NCBI RefSeq assembly: GCF_000974445.1 | Contig: NZ_BBOJ01000022.1 | Span: 62,001 to 126,000, forward strand | Reading direction: 5' to 3' | DNA length: 64,000 nt | Source: Lentzea aerocolonigenes | Lineage (GTDB): Bacteria > Actinomycetota > Actinomycetes > Mycobacteriales > Pseudonocardiaceae | Part shown: positions 32,233-39,216 of the stretch, piece by piece | Layout: each line of letters opens with the position of its first letter | How positions within the stretch are numbered: position 1 is the stretch's first letter | The notes under the pieces: model-generated | Seen by the model: only the letters and a program-made list of their open reading frames with translations | Databases searched by the model: none | Told to the model about the DNA's origin: nothing | Translations under genes and position numbers: made by a program

Positions 32233-32653
32233 AGCCCACTCCGCCGACTGGGGCGAACCCGATCCCGACGACCCGATGCCGAACCCCGTGGCGTGTTGGT
32301 CCCACCTGACGCCGCACGAACGCGAGATCGCCCTGGCCAACCGAGCCCGGCGCGGGCCCGCGACCGAGCCGCCGCGGCCGTGGAGACGCCCCAGGCCCGA
32401 ACTGCCCTTCCACGACATGCGGAAGTCGCTCAACAAAGCGGCGTACGTGCTGGCGATGGAGACCGGGCGCTTCCCGGGCGCCGTCAACCGGGAGCTGAAC
32501 GACGTGATGGGTGTCGAGCGTCGGCGTGAAGCAACGAGAGATCAGCTGCGCGAGGCACTGGAACATGCCGGCGGCCGGTTGCGCGAACTGAGGAGGCGCC
32601 GGAGCGACCAGGAGGATGTCGGCTTCACGTCAGGCGGCGATCCGCCGTTCTGA
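32177..32653 (+). CDS. Small protein with CxxC/CxxH-like zinc pattern
   Basis: A 158-residue hydrophilic protein from ATG 32177. The start (CVRLRTNGSRCEAH ... NPVACWSHLTPHE) has a C-x(9)-C then C-x(2)-H spacing like the short zinc-binding segments found in many phage- and island-encoded proteins. The C-terminal two thirds are Arg- and Glu-rich helix (LREALEHAGGRLRELRRRRSDQE), probably coiled. Function unknown; the context (tRNA-like remnant, repeats, pseudogene downstream) suggests an unstable accessory patch. Confidence 0.6.
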   Translation: MARTDPQCVRLRTNGSRCEAHSADWGEPDPDDPMPNPVACWSHLTPHEREIALANRARRGPATEPPRPWRRPRPELPFHDMRKSLNKAAYVLAMETGRFPGAVNRELNDVMGVERRREATRDQLREALEHAGGRLRELRRRRSDQEDVGFTSGGDPPF

Positions 32654-33173
32654 GCGGCGCTGGCGAGGTGGAATTTCCGCACTTCCGCAATGAGACGTCG
32701 GCAGAGATCCGCGCTTCTCACAACCGCGCTCGGAACGTGATCCCCCGCCCCCGAACGAAGCGGGCGCCGCGATCCGTCAACCGCGACGCCTCCGCTTCTC
32801 GCCGCGGGATTCGACGAGTGAGCTGAGTGGCAACCGAGGGAGTCGAACCCTGCGCGGCTTGTGAAGGCGGCGCTCAGAACCGGCCCGAACCCTTCGGCTG
32901 GGCGACGGCTGCCTTGGAGTTGTACTACTGGTGAAGAGGAGCGAACTGTGCGTGGAATACCCACAGTGTTAAACGCCCAAACGCCTGAGCCCGTTTCACG
33001 TCTCACTCGTGTGGGTGACTCTGGTCACCGTGCGACGCCTCCCGCCGTGGCGAGGTCTCCCTGCCGTGCGAGGTCTCCCTGCCGTGCGAGGTCTCCCTTG
33101 CCGTGCGAGGTCTCCCTTGCCGTGCGAGGTCTCCCTGCCGTGCGAGACCTCCCGTCGTGCGACACCTCCCGCC
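32654..33173. other. Non-coding stretch with tRNA-like remnant and repeats
   Basis: No convincing gene lies in these 520 bases; the open frames here are short, Arg/Ser-rich or made only of repeat units. The stretch contains the tRNA-like segment on the minus strand and most of the 18-nt tandem repeat, each listed separately. The remainder (32654-32820 and 32935-33027) shows nothing I can interpret. Confidence 0.6.
32829..32914 (-). other. tRNA-like remnant
   Basis: Read on the minus strand, the segment ends with a T-arm-like GGGTTCGACTCCC and a 3' GGTTGCCA that can pair fully (one G-T) with GGCAGCC 70 bases upstream, as an acceptor stem would. A GCCC/GGGC pair can form a D-stem. No proper anticodon stem can be drawn, so it is at best a decayed tRNA or an integration-site relic, and could be chance. 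Confidence 0.3.
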
Positions 33174-33183
33174 GTGCGATACC
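33028..33183. repeat. Tandem 18-nt repeat (about 9 units)
   Basis: Nine head-to-tail units of 17-19 bases with consensus CCGTGCGAGGTCTCCCTG; the five central units are nearly identical and the outer ones diverged. There are no spacers, so it is not a CRISPR array. It lies immediately before the broken phospholipase gene and may have arisen by slippage. Confidence 0.85.
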
Positions 33184-34160
33184 GCTCTGCCGTCGCAGCC
33201 CTCTGCTGCTACTTCCCCTGGTGCCGATCACGGCGCGCGCGGCTCCGTCGGGCCCGCACTACGTCACCGGCGTCCAGTCCGGGCTCAACGTCGCCCAGAG
33301 CGGTACCGGGCCAGGGCTGCCCCAAGGGCAACGAAGACCACCAGCAATGGCGACTGAGCGACGGGAGGTTCGAGAACACCGACTCGCCTGGCCAGTGCAT
33401 CGCCCGTCAGCTCACCACGGGTTCGTGCTCACAAGGGGATACGGTTCGCGAGCCAGAAAAGTTCGGTGATCAATAAAAAATCTTCGGCCTCGGCGGTGAG
33501 ACCCGCCGGCACCTGACGCCGGTCGCCAACCGGACCGAGCCGATGCCGCAGGAGCCGCGGCTCGACCAGATGACATTCCTGACCGTCCACGACGCCTACG
33601 CGAACGGGGTCGATGGCACGTTTACGCCGCCGTTCGTCGACCTCGCGAAGAACCAGACGCGCGGCATCGTGCAGCAGCTGCACGACGGTGTGCGGGGCTT
33701 CATGCTGGACATCCACCAGACCCCGGACGGCGGGATCCCCTGCCACAACAGCTGCACGCTGGTGAGCAAGCCCGTTGCGCTCAACGTCGGCCTCCAGCGG
33801 ATGCTCAAGACCAACACCTCCAAGGCCTGAACGAGGTCCTGTACCGGCCCGGAGGCGTGCAGCAGAACCGGTGGCCGCCGCGTAGCCGGCTCCAGGGCGC
33901 GACCGAGCTCGGACTGGTCCAGTTACAGCCGATGGGATGAAAAACCACTCACGGCGACCGGGAGCTTCCAGCCGTTGTTCGTCATGAACCACTTCGGGGG
34001 ACGTTCCGTTCAGCGGCACGGCGACGAACGACAAACAGCAAGCTCGGCAACCGGGCGCAGCAGTTCTGCCGGCCCGCCGCCAGGAAGAAGCCGAACTTCC
34101 TCGCAGTGGATCTCCACCACCTCGGAAACGCGCGTGCGGCCGTGCAGCAGCTCAACTCAT
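33174..34160 (+). pseudogene. Broken secreted phospholipase C-like gene (PI-PLC X domain)
   Basis: Pieces of one secreted protein are spread over several frames. A signal-like LLLLPLVPITARA leads into APSGPHYVTGVQSGLNVAQ in one frame. A lectin-like QQWRLSDGRFENTDSPGQC then follows in another. After an in-frame TAA (33474-33476) the catalytic core MTFLTVHDAYANGVDG ... GVRGFMLDIHQTPDG ... CHNSCTL appears (to 33830). The end is split again: FVMNHFG, DVPFSGTATND, then NSKLGNRAQQFC ... KPNFLAVDLHHLG. The central PLC part after LQRML is largely deleted. HDAYANG and LDIHQTPDG are PI-PLC X-domain motifs. The remnants are recognisable, so decay is probably recent. Confidence 0.8.
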
Positions 34161-34208
34161 ACGCATATCGGGCCGTAGCCCAAATAGTGGGAGTTGTACG
34201 CTCCGCGC

Positions 34209-35288
34209 ATGGCCTCGATCCTGTTCACGCGCGGTGCGCCCTCTCTCGACATCATTGACCAGGAGGGCCTGCGCGACGCGGCGCAACAGGCCTTCACGAA
34301 CGACCCCGGCGGCACGTTCGCGTACGGCACGAGCGTCGGTTACGTGCCGTTGCGCGCGTGGATCGCGGAGCAGCACGGGGTCGAGCCGGAGCAGGTGCTC
34401 GTCACCAACGGCTCGATGCAGGCTGACGCGTTCCTGTTCGAGCTCCTCGTCCAGCCGGGCGACGACGTGGTGGTCGAGGCGCCGACCTACGACCGCACGC
34501 TGCTGAACCTGCGTCAGCGCGGTGCCAAGATCCACGCCATCGAGCTGGAGACCGACGGCATCAACGTCGACGCGCTCGAGAAGCTGCTCGAGAGCGGTGT
34601 GCGGCCCTCGCTCGCGCACATCATCCCGAACTTCCACAACCCGGCCGGCTACACGCTGTCCGAGGCCAAGCGCGCGCGGCTGCTGGAGCTCGCGGCCAAG
34701 TTCGACTTCGTGCTGTTCGAGGACGACCCGTACATCAAGGTCCGCTTCGAGGGCGAGCCGCTGCCGACCATGCTGTCGCAGGACAAGAGCGACAAGGTCG
34801 TCTACGCGTCGTCGTTCTCGAAGACCATGGCGCCGGGCATCCGCTGCGGCTACCTGGTCGGTCCGAAGGCCGTCATCAAGAAGGTCCAGGACATCGCGAC
34901 CACCACGTACATCTCGCCGAACATGGTGGCGCAGTCGATCGTGAACTCGTACTGCCGCTCCGGGCGTCTCGACGAGTCGGTCGTCAACGTCCGCACCGCG
35001 CTGAAGGCCCGCAGGGACGCGCTGGTCGCCGCGCTGAAGCGTGAGCTGCCGGAGGCCGTCTTCACCGCGCCGCAGGGTGGCTACTTCATGTGGGTCGAGC
35101 TGCCGGGTGTGTCGATCGAGAAGCTCTTCGGAGTCGCCAAGGAGCACGGCGTCGAGTTCGTGAAGGGCTCGGACTTCCTGCTGGAGGGCGGCGACAACGA
35201 GATGCGCCTCGCGTTCTCGGGCGTCACGCCGGAGCAGATCGACGAGGGCATCACCCGTCTCGCGGCGGCCGTTCGCTCGCTTTCCTGA
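34209..35288 (+). CDS. PLP-dependent aminotransferase (class I/II, LysN-like)
   Basis: A 359-residue fold-type I aminotransferase from ATG 34209; a TTG at 34194 would add five residues, and the ribosome site is weak for both. The PLP lysine is in SSFSKTMAPGIRCGYLVG; substrate and cofactor contacts include NGSMQADAF, NFHNPAGYTLS and DDPY. It resembles 2-aminoadipate/branched aminotransferases and the catalytic half of MocR proteins, but carries no helix-turn-helix. Substrate unknown. It converges on the glycosyltransferase gene, overlapping by 38 bases. Confidence 0.9.
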   Translation: MASILFTRGAPSLDIIDQEGLRDAAQQAFTNDPGGTFAYGTSVGYVPLRAWIAEQHGVEPEQVLVTNGSMQADAFLFELLVQPGDDVVVEAPTYDRTLLNLRQRGAKIHAIELETDGINVDALEKLLESGVRPSLAHIIPNFHNPAGYTLSEAKRARLLELAAKFDFVLFEDDPYIKVRFEGEPLPTMLSQDKSDKVVYASSFSKTMAPGIRCGYLVGPKAVIKKVQDIATTTYISPNMVAQSIVNSYCRSGRLDESVVNVRTALKARRDALVAALKRELPEAVFTAPQGGYFMWVELPGVSIEKLFGVAKEHGVEFVKGSDFLLEGGDNEMRLAFSGVTPEQIDEGITRLAAAVRSLS

Positions 35289-36078
35289 TCTGCGCTTCCA
35301 GGTGCTTCGGCAGCGCGCGTCGCTGCCGGAGCGCCTGGCGCAGCCGGGGCACGGCCGCCCGGAACGCGGCCGGGTCCTTCAGCGACGCCGCCACCGCGCG
35401 GTGCACCGGGCGTCGCATCCACGTGGCCAGCACGGCGTTGCGCCGCTCGACGATGTCTCCGTCCGGCGCTCGTTCCGCGGCCGGGTGGTGGTGCGCCACC
35501 ACGTCCTCGACGTAGCAGAGCGCCCACCCCGCGGCCGCGAGATCCCACGACAGCAACGACTCCTCGCCGCGGAAGAACAGCACCGGGCTGAACCCGCCGA
35601 CCTCCAGGAACGCCTGCCGCCGCACGATCGCCGAGCAGGCCATGAACCCGAGCACGGCGGGGCCCGCGACACCGTCACCCAGCGGGCTGTCGCGCAGCAG
35701 CGAGGTGATCGGATCCGGTACCTCGGCAGGGCCGACCAGCGTGCGCGCCGCGATCACCGCGAGGTCCGGGTGCTCGTCGAGGATCGGCTCGGACCGTTCG
35801 AACGCGTCGGGCGCCCACCACGAGTCGTCGTCGGAGAAGGCCACGTACGGCGTCCGCGCAACCCGCACGCCGTGGTTGCGGGCCACCGCGCCGAGGTTCG
35901 CGCCCGCCTCCAGCACCTCGACCTCGGGAAACTCCCGCCGCACGCGCAGCACGGTGTCGTCGGTGGAACCGTTGTCCACCAGGATCACCGGAGCCGCGAG
36001 CTCGCTGAGGTGCGCGAGCGTGCGCACCAGGCTGGTCGCACGGTTGCGCGAGGCGATGACGACGGTTGTCCGGGTCAT
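35251..36078 (-). CDS. Family 2 glycosyltransferase
   Basis: A 275-residue GT-A fold enzyme. The nucleotide-sugar site is TVVIASRNRATSLVRTLAHL ... VILVDNGSTDDT, the metal-binding motif is AFSDDDSWW, and the acceptor region holds FFRGEESLLSWDLAAAGW (E-D-L catalytic-base area). No membrane segments occur, so it acts at the cytoplasmic membrane face or in the cytosol. The donor and acceptor cannot be read. The C-terminal 50 residues are Arg-rich. It stands alone, convergent with the aminotransferase. Confidence 0.92.
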   Translation of the reverse strand: MTRTTVVIASRNRATSLVRTLAHLSELAAPVILVDNGSTDDTVLRVRREFPEVEVLEAGANLGAVARNHGVRVARTPYVAFSDDDSWWAPDAFERSEPILDEHPDLAVIAARTLVGPAEVPDPITSLLRDSPLGDGVAGPAVLGFMACSAIVRRQAFLEVGGFSPVLFFRGEESLLSWDLAAAGWALCYVEDVVAHHHPAAERAPDGDIVERRNAVLATWMRRPVHRAVAASLKDPAAFRAAVPRLRQALRQRRALPKHLEAQIRKASERPPRDG

Positions 36079-36163
36079 GCCAGTCGTCTACCCCAGGCTC
36101 CTCCGCCGAACCAGGCAGCCTGAGCGCTGCGCCACACCTCTTGGAGGCGAGCGCACCCACGAG

Positions 36164-36195
36164 TTAGTGTGTACACCAATGATTAGTACACCAAG
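36164..36195. promoter_or_regulatory. MarR/OhrR-like operator over the start codon
   Basis: TTAGTGTGTACACCAA (36164-36179) is a near-palindrome overlapping the ATG, and TTAGTACACCAA (36184-36195) repeats the half sites just inside the gene. Such AT-flanked ACAC/GTGT palindromes suit a dimeric MarR-type repressor and suggest autoregulation of the next gene. Confidence 0.5.
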
Positions 36196-36628
36196 CATTC
36201 CGGAGAACCCGCTCGAGCTCGAGCGACAGGTCTGCTTCGCCCTGGCCGTGGCGAGCAGGACGGTGATCGCCGTCTACCGGCCGATCCTGGAGCCGCTGAA
36301 CCTCACCCACCCGCAGTACCTGGTGATGCTCGCCCTCTGGGAACGGTCGCCGCGCACGGTCAAGGACCTGAGCAACGTCCTGCAGCTCGACCCCGGCACC
36401 CTCAGCCCGCTGCTCAAGCGGCTGGAGGCGGTCGGCTACGTCGAGCGCCAGCGGAACCGCAACGACGAGCGCGCGCTCGCCCTCACGCTGACCGAGGCCG
36501 GTCAGGAGCTGAGGAACGAGGCGCTCAAGATCCCCTTCAAGGTCGTGGAGCAGCTGGACATGACGTTCGAAGAGCTCGCGCAGCTGAACGAGGTGCTGCG
36601 CAAGGTGATCGCCAAGGCGACGCGATGA
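36179..36628 (+). CDS. OhrR-like MarR-family regulator
   Basis: A 149-residue winged-helix repressor. The N-terminal LERQVCFALAVASRTV places Cys19 where OhrR proteins have their peroxide-sensing cysteine, and LTHPQYLVMLALWE, LDPGTLSPLLKRLEAVGYVERQR and DERALALTLTEAG are close to the OhrR consensus. It probably senses organic hydroperoxides by cysteine oxidation. No ohr/OsmC peroxidase gene is next to it; instead two small membrane-protein genes follow, the first with an ATGA overlap. Confidence 0.88.
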   Translation: MISTPSIPENPLELERQVCFALAVASRTVIAVYRPILEPLNLTHPQYLVMLALWERSPRTVKDLSNVLQLDPGTLSPLLKRLEAVGYVERQRNRNDERALALTLTEAGQELRNEALKIPFKVVEQLDMTFEELAQLNEVLRKVIAKATR

Positions 36629-37020
36629 ACCCCGCCCTCAAGGTCTGGTACTACGCGGGCGGGCGGCTGCCGCAGAAGTACCGCGAGTTCGTGCACGACG
36701 ACGTGACCGGTCCGAAGTGGCTGGTGCGCTTCACGATCCGCAGCCTCGTGCAGGTCACGCCGCTGGTCGTGGTCATCGTTCTCGCGCTCGTGTTGGGGCT
36801 CGGCTCGCCGTGGCCGCTGGCAATCGCGTGCGGTGGGCTCGGTTTCGTTGTAGGACTGTACTTCGCGTTGTCCTACGCACCGGAAAGTGTGGATTACCGG
36901 CTCACCAAGTACGGGTACCCGCGAGGGTCGGCGACTCAGGGGCGCCGAGAGCGCAATGCCGCGCAGGACCGCGAACGACAGGCGAAGTACGACGCGGTGT
37001 GGCGGCGATCCGAAGGGTAG
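36625..37020 (+). CDS. DUF5313 membrane protein
   Basis: A 131-residue protein starting MNPALKVWYYAGGRLPQKYREFVHDDVTGP, the hallmark of the actinobacterial DUF5313 family. Two membrane segments follow (about 45-65 and 69-88), then a basic cytosolic tail (RRERNAAQDRERQAKY). Function is unknown. It overlaps the OhrR-like gene (ATGA), so the two are co-expressed and perhaps oxidant-responsive. Confidence 0.88.
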   Translation: MNPALKVWYYAGGRLPQKYREFVHDDVTGPKWLVRFTIRSLVQVTPLVVVIVLALVLGLGSPWPLAIACGGLGFVVGLYFALSYAPESVDYRLTKYGYPRGSATQGRRERNAAQDRERQAKYDAVWRRSEG

Positions 37021-37028
37021 GACCCCCA

Positions 37029-37358
37029 ATGGCCTTGTTGAGCGACCAGTTCGAGTTCACGAGGCCGCAGATCCTGACCCTCACCGCAGGCGTGTTGCAG
37101 CTCGCGTTCGGATGGTTCGACGTGTTCGGACTGGACCCCGACTACCACGTCATCCAGGTCGGCGTCGGCGCGCTGGGCGTCGCGATGGCGTGGCGGCACG
37201 ACCTCGCGCGGATGTACGGCGTGCTCCTGCTGCTCTCGTTCGGGATGCTGGCGTTCTCGCTCGACGACGTCACCACCGAGGGCTTCCTCGAAGTGCGCAC
37301 GGCGCTGATCGGGCTCGTGATCACGCTGGCCAGGCCGGCGAAGGCAGCCCCGAAATAG
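37029..37358 (+). CDS. Small integral membrane protein
   Basis: A 109-residue protein with three to four membrane segments (LTLTAGVLQLAFGWFDVFG; VIQVGVGALGVAMAW; GVLLLLSFGMLAFSL; TALIGLVITLA). ATG 37029 is eight bases after the DUF5313 stop. No family is recognised beyond a generic DoxX/DUF4383-like look. Its 3' end overlaps the convergent surE by 38 bases. Confidence 0.75.
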   Translation: MALLSDQFEFTRPQILTLTAGVLQLAFGWFDVFGLDPDYHVIQVGVGALGVAMAWRHDLARMYGVLLLLSFGMLAFSLDDVTTEGFLEVRTALIGLVITLARPAKAAPK

Positions 37359-38076
37359 GTTCGGCCCCAACGGAACGCAACGGCGTCAGCGTCGCGTAAC
37401 CGTCCACCAGCAACGCCGCGTCGGTGCCGGGAGCGGGCTTGTCCTCCGAGTACACGGTGACGAGCTCCACCTCGTTCTCCCCCACCTCGTCCACCCGGCT
37501 CTGCACCGTGCCGAACCGCGCCAGCTCCGCCCAGCGGAGTCCTTGCACGTCAACGATGTTCGGCACGTTCAGCGACAGCACCGTGGCGGCGGGCATCTCC
37601 AGCAACTCGGGGAGCACCGCGCGCACCGCCTCGCCTGCCTTGTCCCACAACGGTTCGGGCCCGTCCAACCCGACGTCGAGCGACACCGCCAGCGACGTGA
37701 CGTCGTTCAGGTGCGCGGTCAGTGCCGCGCCGACCGTGCCGGAGTGCAGGATCGCGCGGCCGACGTTCGCACCGAGGTTCACTCCGGACAGCACCACGTC
37801 GGGCTTGCCGCCGAAGCCGCCGCGGCACGCGATCAGCGAGATCAGTCCCGGGTGCGCGGCGACCGCGTAGGCCTCCGCGTCGAGGCCGGGCAGCGTGCGG
37901 CGAACGCTCGCCACCCTGCCGCTGTCACCGGCGGCCGCGACCGAGGCGCTCGTGCCGCTGGCCTGCTCGGCCGGTGCGGCGACGACGACCTCCAGTCCGC
38001 ACTCGACCGCGGCACGAGCCAACGTCAGCAGGCCGGGAGAGTCGATTCCGTCGTCGTTCGTGATCAGCGCGCGCAT
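37321..38076 (-). CDS. surE: 5'/3'-nucleotidase SurE
   Basis: A 251-residue stationary-phase phosphatase that removes phosphate from nucleoside 5'/3'-monophosphates. The metal site is in ALITNDDGIDSPGL (Asp-Asp) and the SGVNLGANVG loop; SGTSASVAAAG and SGTVGAALTA complete the active site. ATG 38076. It follows the PfkB kinase gene by four bases on the same strand, so nucleoside or sugar salvage is a reasonable joint role (inference). Confidence 0.95.
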   Translation of the reverse strand: MRALITNDDGIDSPGLLTLARAAVECGLEVVVAAPAEQASGTSASVAAAGDSGRVASVRRTLPGLDAEAYAVAAHPGLISLIACRGGFGGKPDVVLSGVNLGANVGRAILHSGTVGAALTAHLNDVTSLAVSLDVGLDGPEPLWDKAGEAVRAVLPELLEMPAATVLSLNVPNIVDVQGLRWAELARFGTVQSRVDEVGENEVELVTVYSEDKPAPGTDAALLVDGYATLTPLRSVGAEPISGLPSPAWPA

Positions 38077-38080
38077 CCGC

Positions 38081-38986
38081 TCATTCCCCGATCGGCTCCA
38101 GTTCCACGCGTCGGCTCAGCTCGCGCACCGCATCTCCCCCGCCGCTGCCGAGGCCGTGCCGGGTCACGTTCACCGCGCCGGCCGCCGCGCCGAGCTTCAC
38201 CGCGTCCTCCAACGACATACCCAGCGCGAGTCCGGCTGAAATCCCCGCGGTCATGGAGTCGCCCGCGCCACGGGTGTCGACTGGCTCCAGCCGAGGCATC
38301 CTCACCAGGTACAACGCCTCGTCCAGCAGTGCCAGCGCCGGTTCGTCGGCACGGGACACGACCACGCCGTGCACACCCGACTTGGCGATCTCACGGCACT
38401 TCCGCACGAGTTCGGGCAGCTCCTCCTCACCCAGTTCCTCGTGACTCACCTTGACGACGTGCGGACCGCCCCGCACCGCCTCGGCCAGCCGGTCCCCGGC
38501 CAGGTCCACGATCACGCGGCAGTCGTTGCGCATCAGGTCGGCCGTGAGGCGGTAGTACGTGTCGTGCGGCAGCACGCGGTCGTCGGACGGCCCGCTCAGC
38601 ACGGCCGTGCCCGCGCGGATGCCCTCCACCAACGCCAGTTCGTACAGGTCGTCGAGCTCGTGGCGGGACAACGCGTCCGGCGGCATCTCGACCATCTCTG
38701 ACCGGCTGCCGTCACGTCGATCGTGCACGTAGGCGCCGTTGCGCGCGGCGACGTCCCGCGCGCGCAGGTCGACGTGTTCACCTTCAAGCAACGTGCGCAA
38801 CACACGGCCTGTCTCGCCGCCGAACGCCGCGCACACGACGGCTTCGACGCCCAGCGCGGCGATCATCCTGGACTGCCAGAAACCCTGGCCACCGGCGTGC
38901 AGGTGCACGTCGGGCTCGCCGTCGAGGTCCTCGACGGTCACGGTCAGCTGAGGGGAAGGGGCAAAAACGGCAACTCGGGCATCCAC
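38081..38986 (-). CDS. PfkB-family carbohydrate/nucleoside kinase
   Basis: A 301-residue ribokinase-superfamily enzyme. The C-terminal signature DTRGAGDSMTAGISAGLALG holds the catalytic Asp and anion hole; the N-terminal substrate region GGQGFWQSRMIAALG is atypical but equivalent to the GGxxxN motif. Members phosphorylate sugars such as fructose-1-phosphate, tagatose-6-phosphate or nucleosides; the exact substrate is not evident. GTG start at 38986. It is upstream of surE in a probable two-gene operon. Confidence 0.9.
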   Translation of the reverse strand: MDARVAVFAPSPQLTVTVEDLDGEPDVHLHAGGQGFWQSRMIAALGVEAVVCAAFGGETGRVLRTLLEGEHVDLRARDVAARNGAYVHDRRDGSRSEMVEMPPDALSRHELDDLYELALVEGIRAGTAVLSGPSDDRVLPHDTYYRLTADLMRNDCRVIVDLAGDRLAEAVRGGPHVVKVSHEELGEEELPELVRKCREIAKSGVHGVVVSRADEPALALLDEALYLVRMPRLEPVDTRGAGDSMTAGISAGLALGMSLEDAVKLGAAAGAVNVTRHGLGSGGGDAVRELSRRVELEPIGE

Positions 38987-39006
38987 GGCATCCGGCTACC
39001 CAGCCG

Positions 39007-39192
39007 TCACGCGCCGGAACCACCTGTCGGGTCGTCGCCGTCCTGAGGTGCGGGCGCGCCGCCGGGTCCCATCTTCTCGTCGGCGCGCCACTCACCTGGT
39101 TCCGTCATGTCGCGGTACTCGTCGACCTCCTGAGGGGTGGGGTCGACACCGGCCTCTTCCGCGAACTCTTCTGCTTCTTCCGGATCCGTCAT
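39007..39192 (-). CDS. Small acidic hypothetical protein
   Basis: A 61-residue, strongly acidic, Gly/Pro-rich protein without hydrophobic core (MTDPEEAEEFAEEAGVDP ... PAPQDGDDPTGG). It is likely unstructured. The ATG at 39192 is the only good start. It lies between the chitobiase and kinase genes on the same strand. Similar short acidic proteins are common in actinobacteria and have no known role. Confidence 0.55.
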   Translation of the reverse strand: MTDPEEAEEFAEEAGVDPTPQEVDEYRDMTEPGEWRADEKMGPGGAPAPQDGDDPTGGSGA

Positions 39193-39216
39193 GCCCGACG
39201 GAGTACCCAGAAGAAC

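Noticed and set aside
33028..33183. Possible CRISPR array or repeat protein
   Set aside because: Units are 17-19 bases directly abutting, with no spacers and no cas genes. The frames through them give only RGLPAV-type repeats, without a credible start or function.
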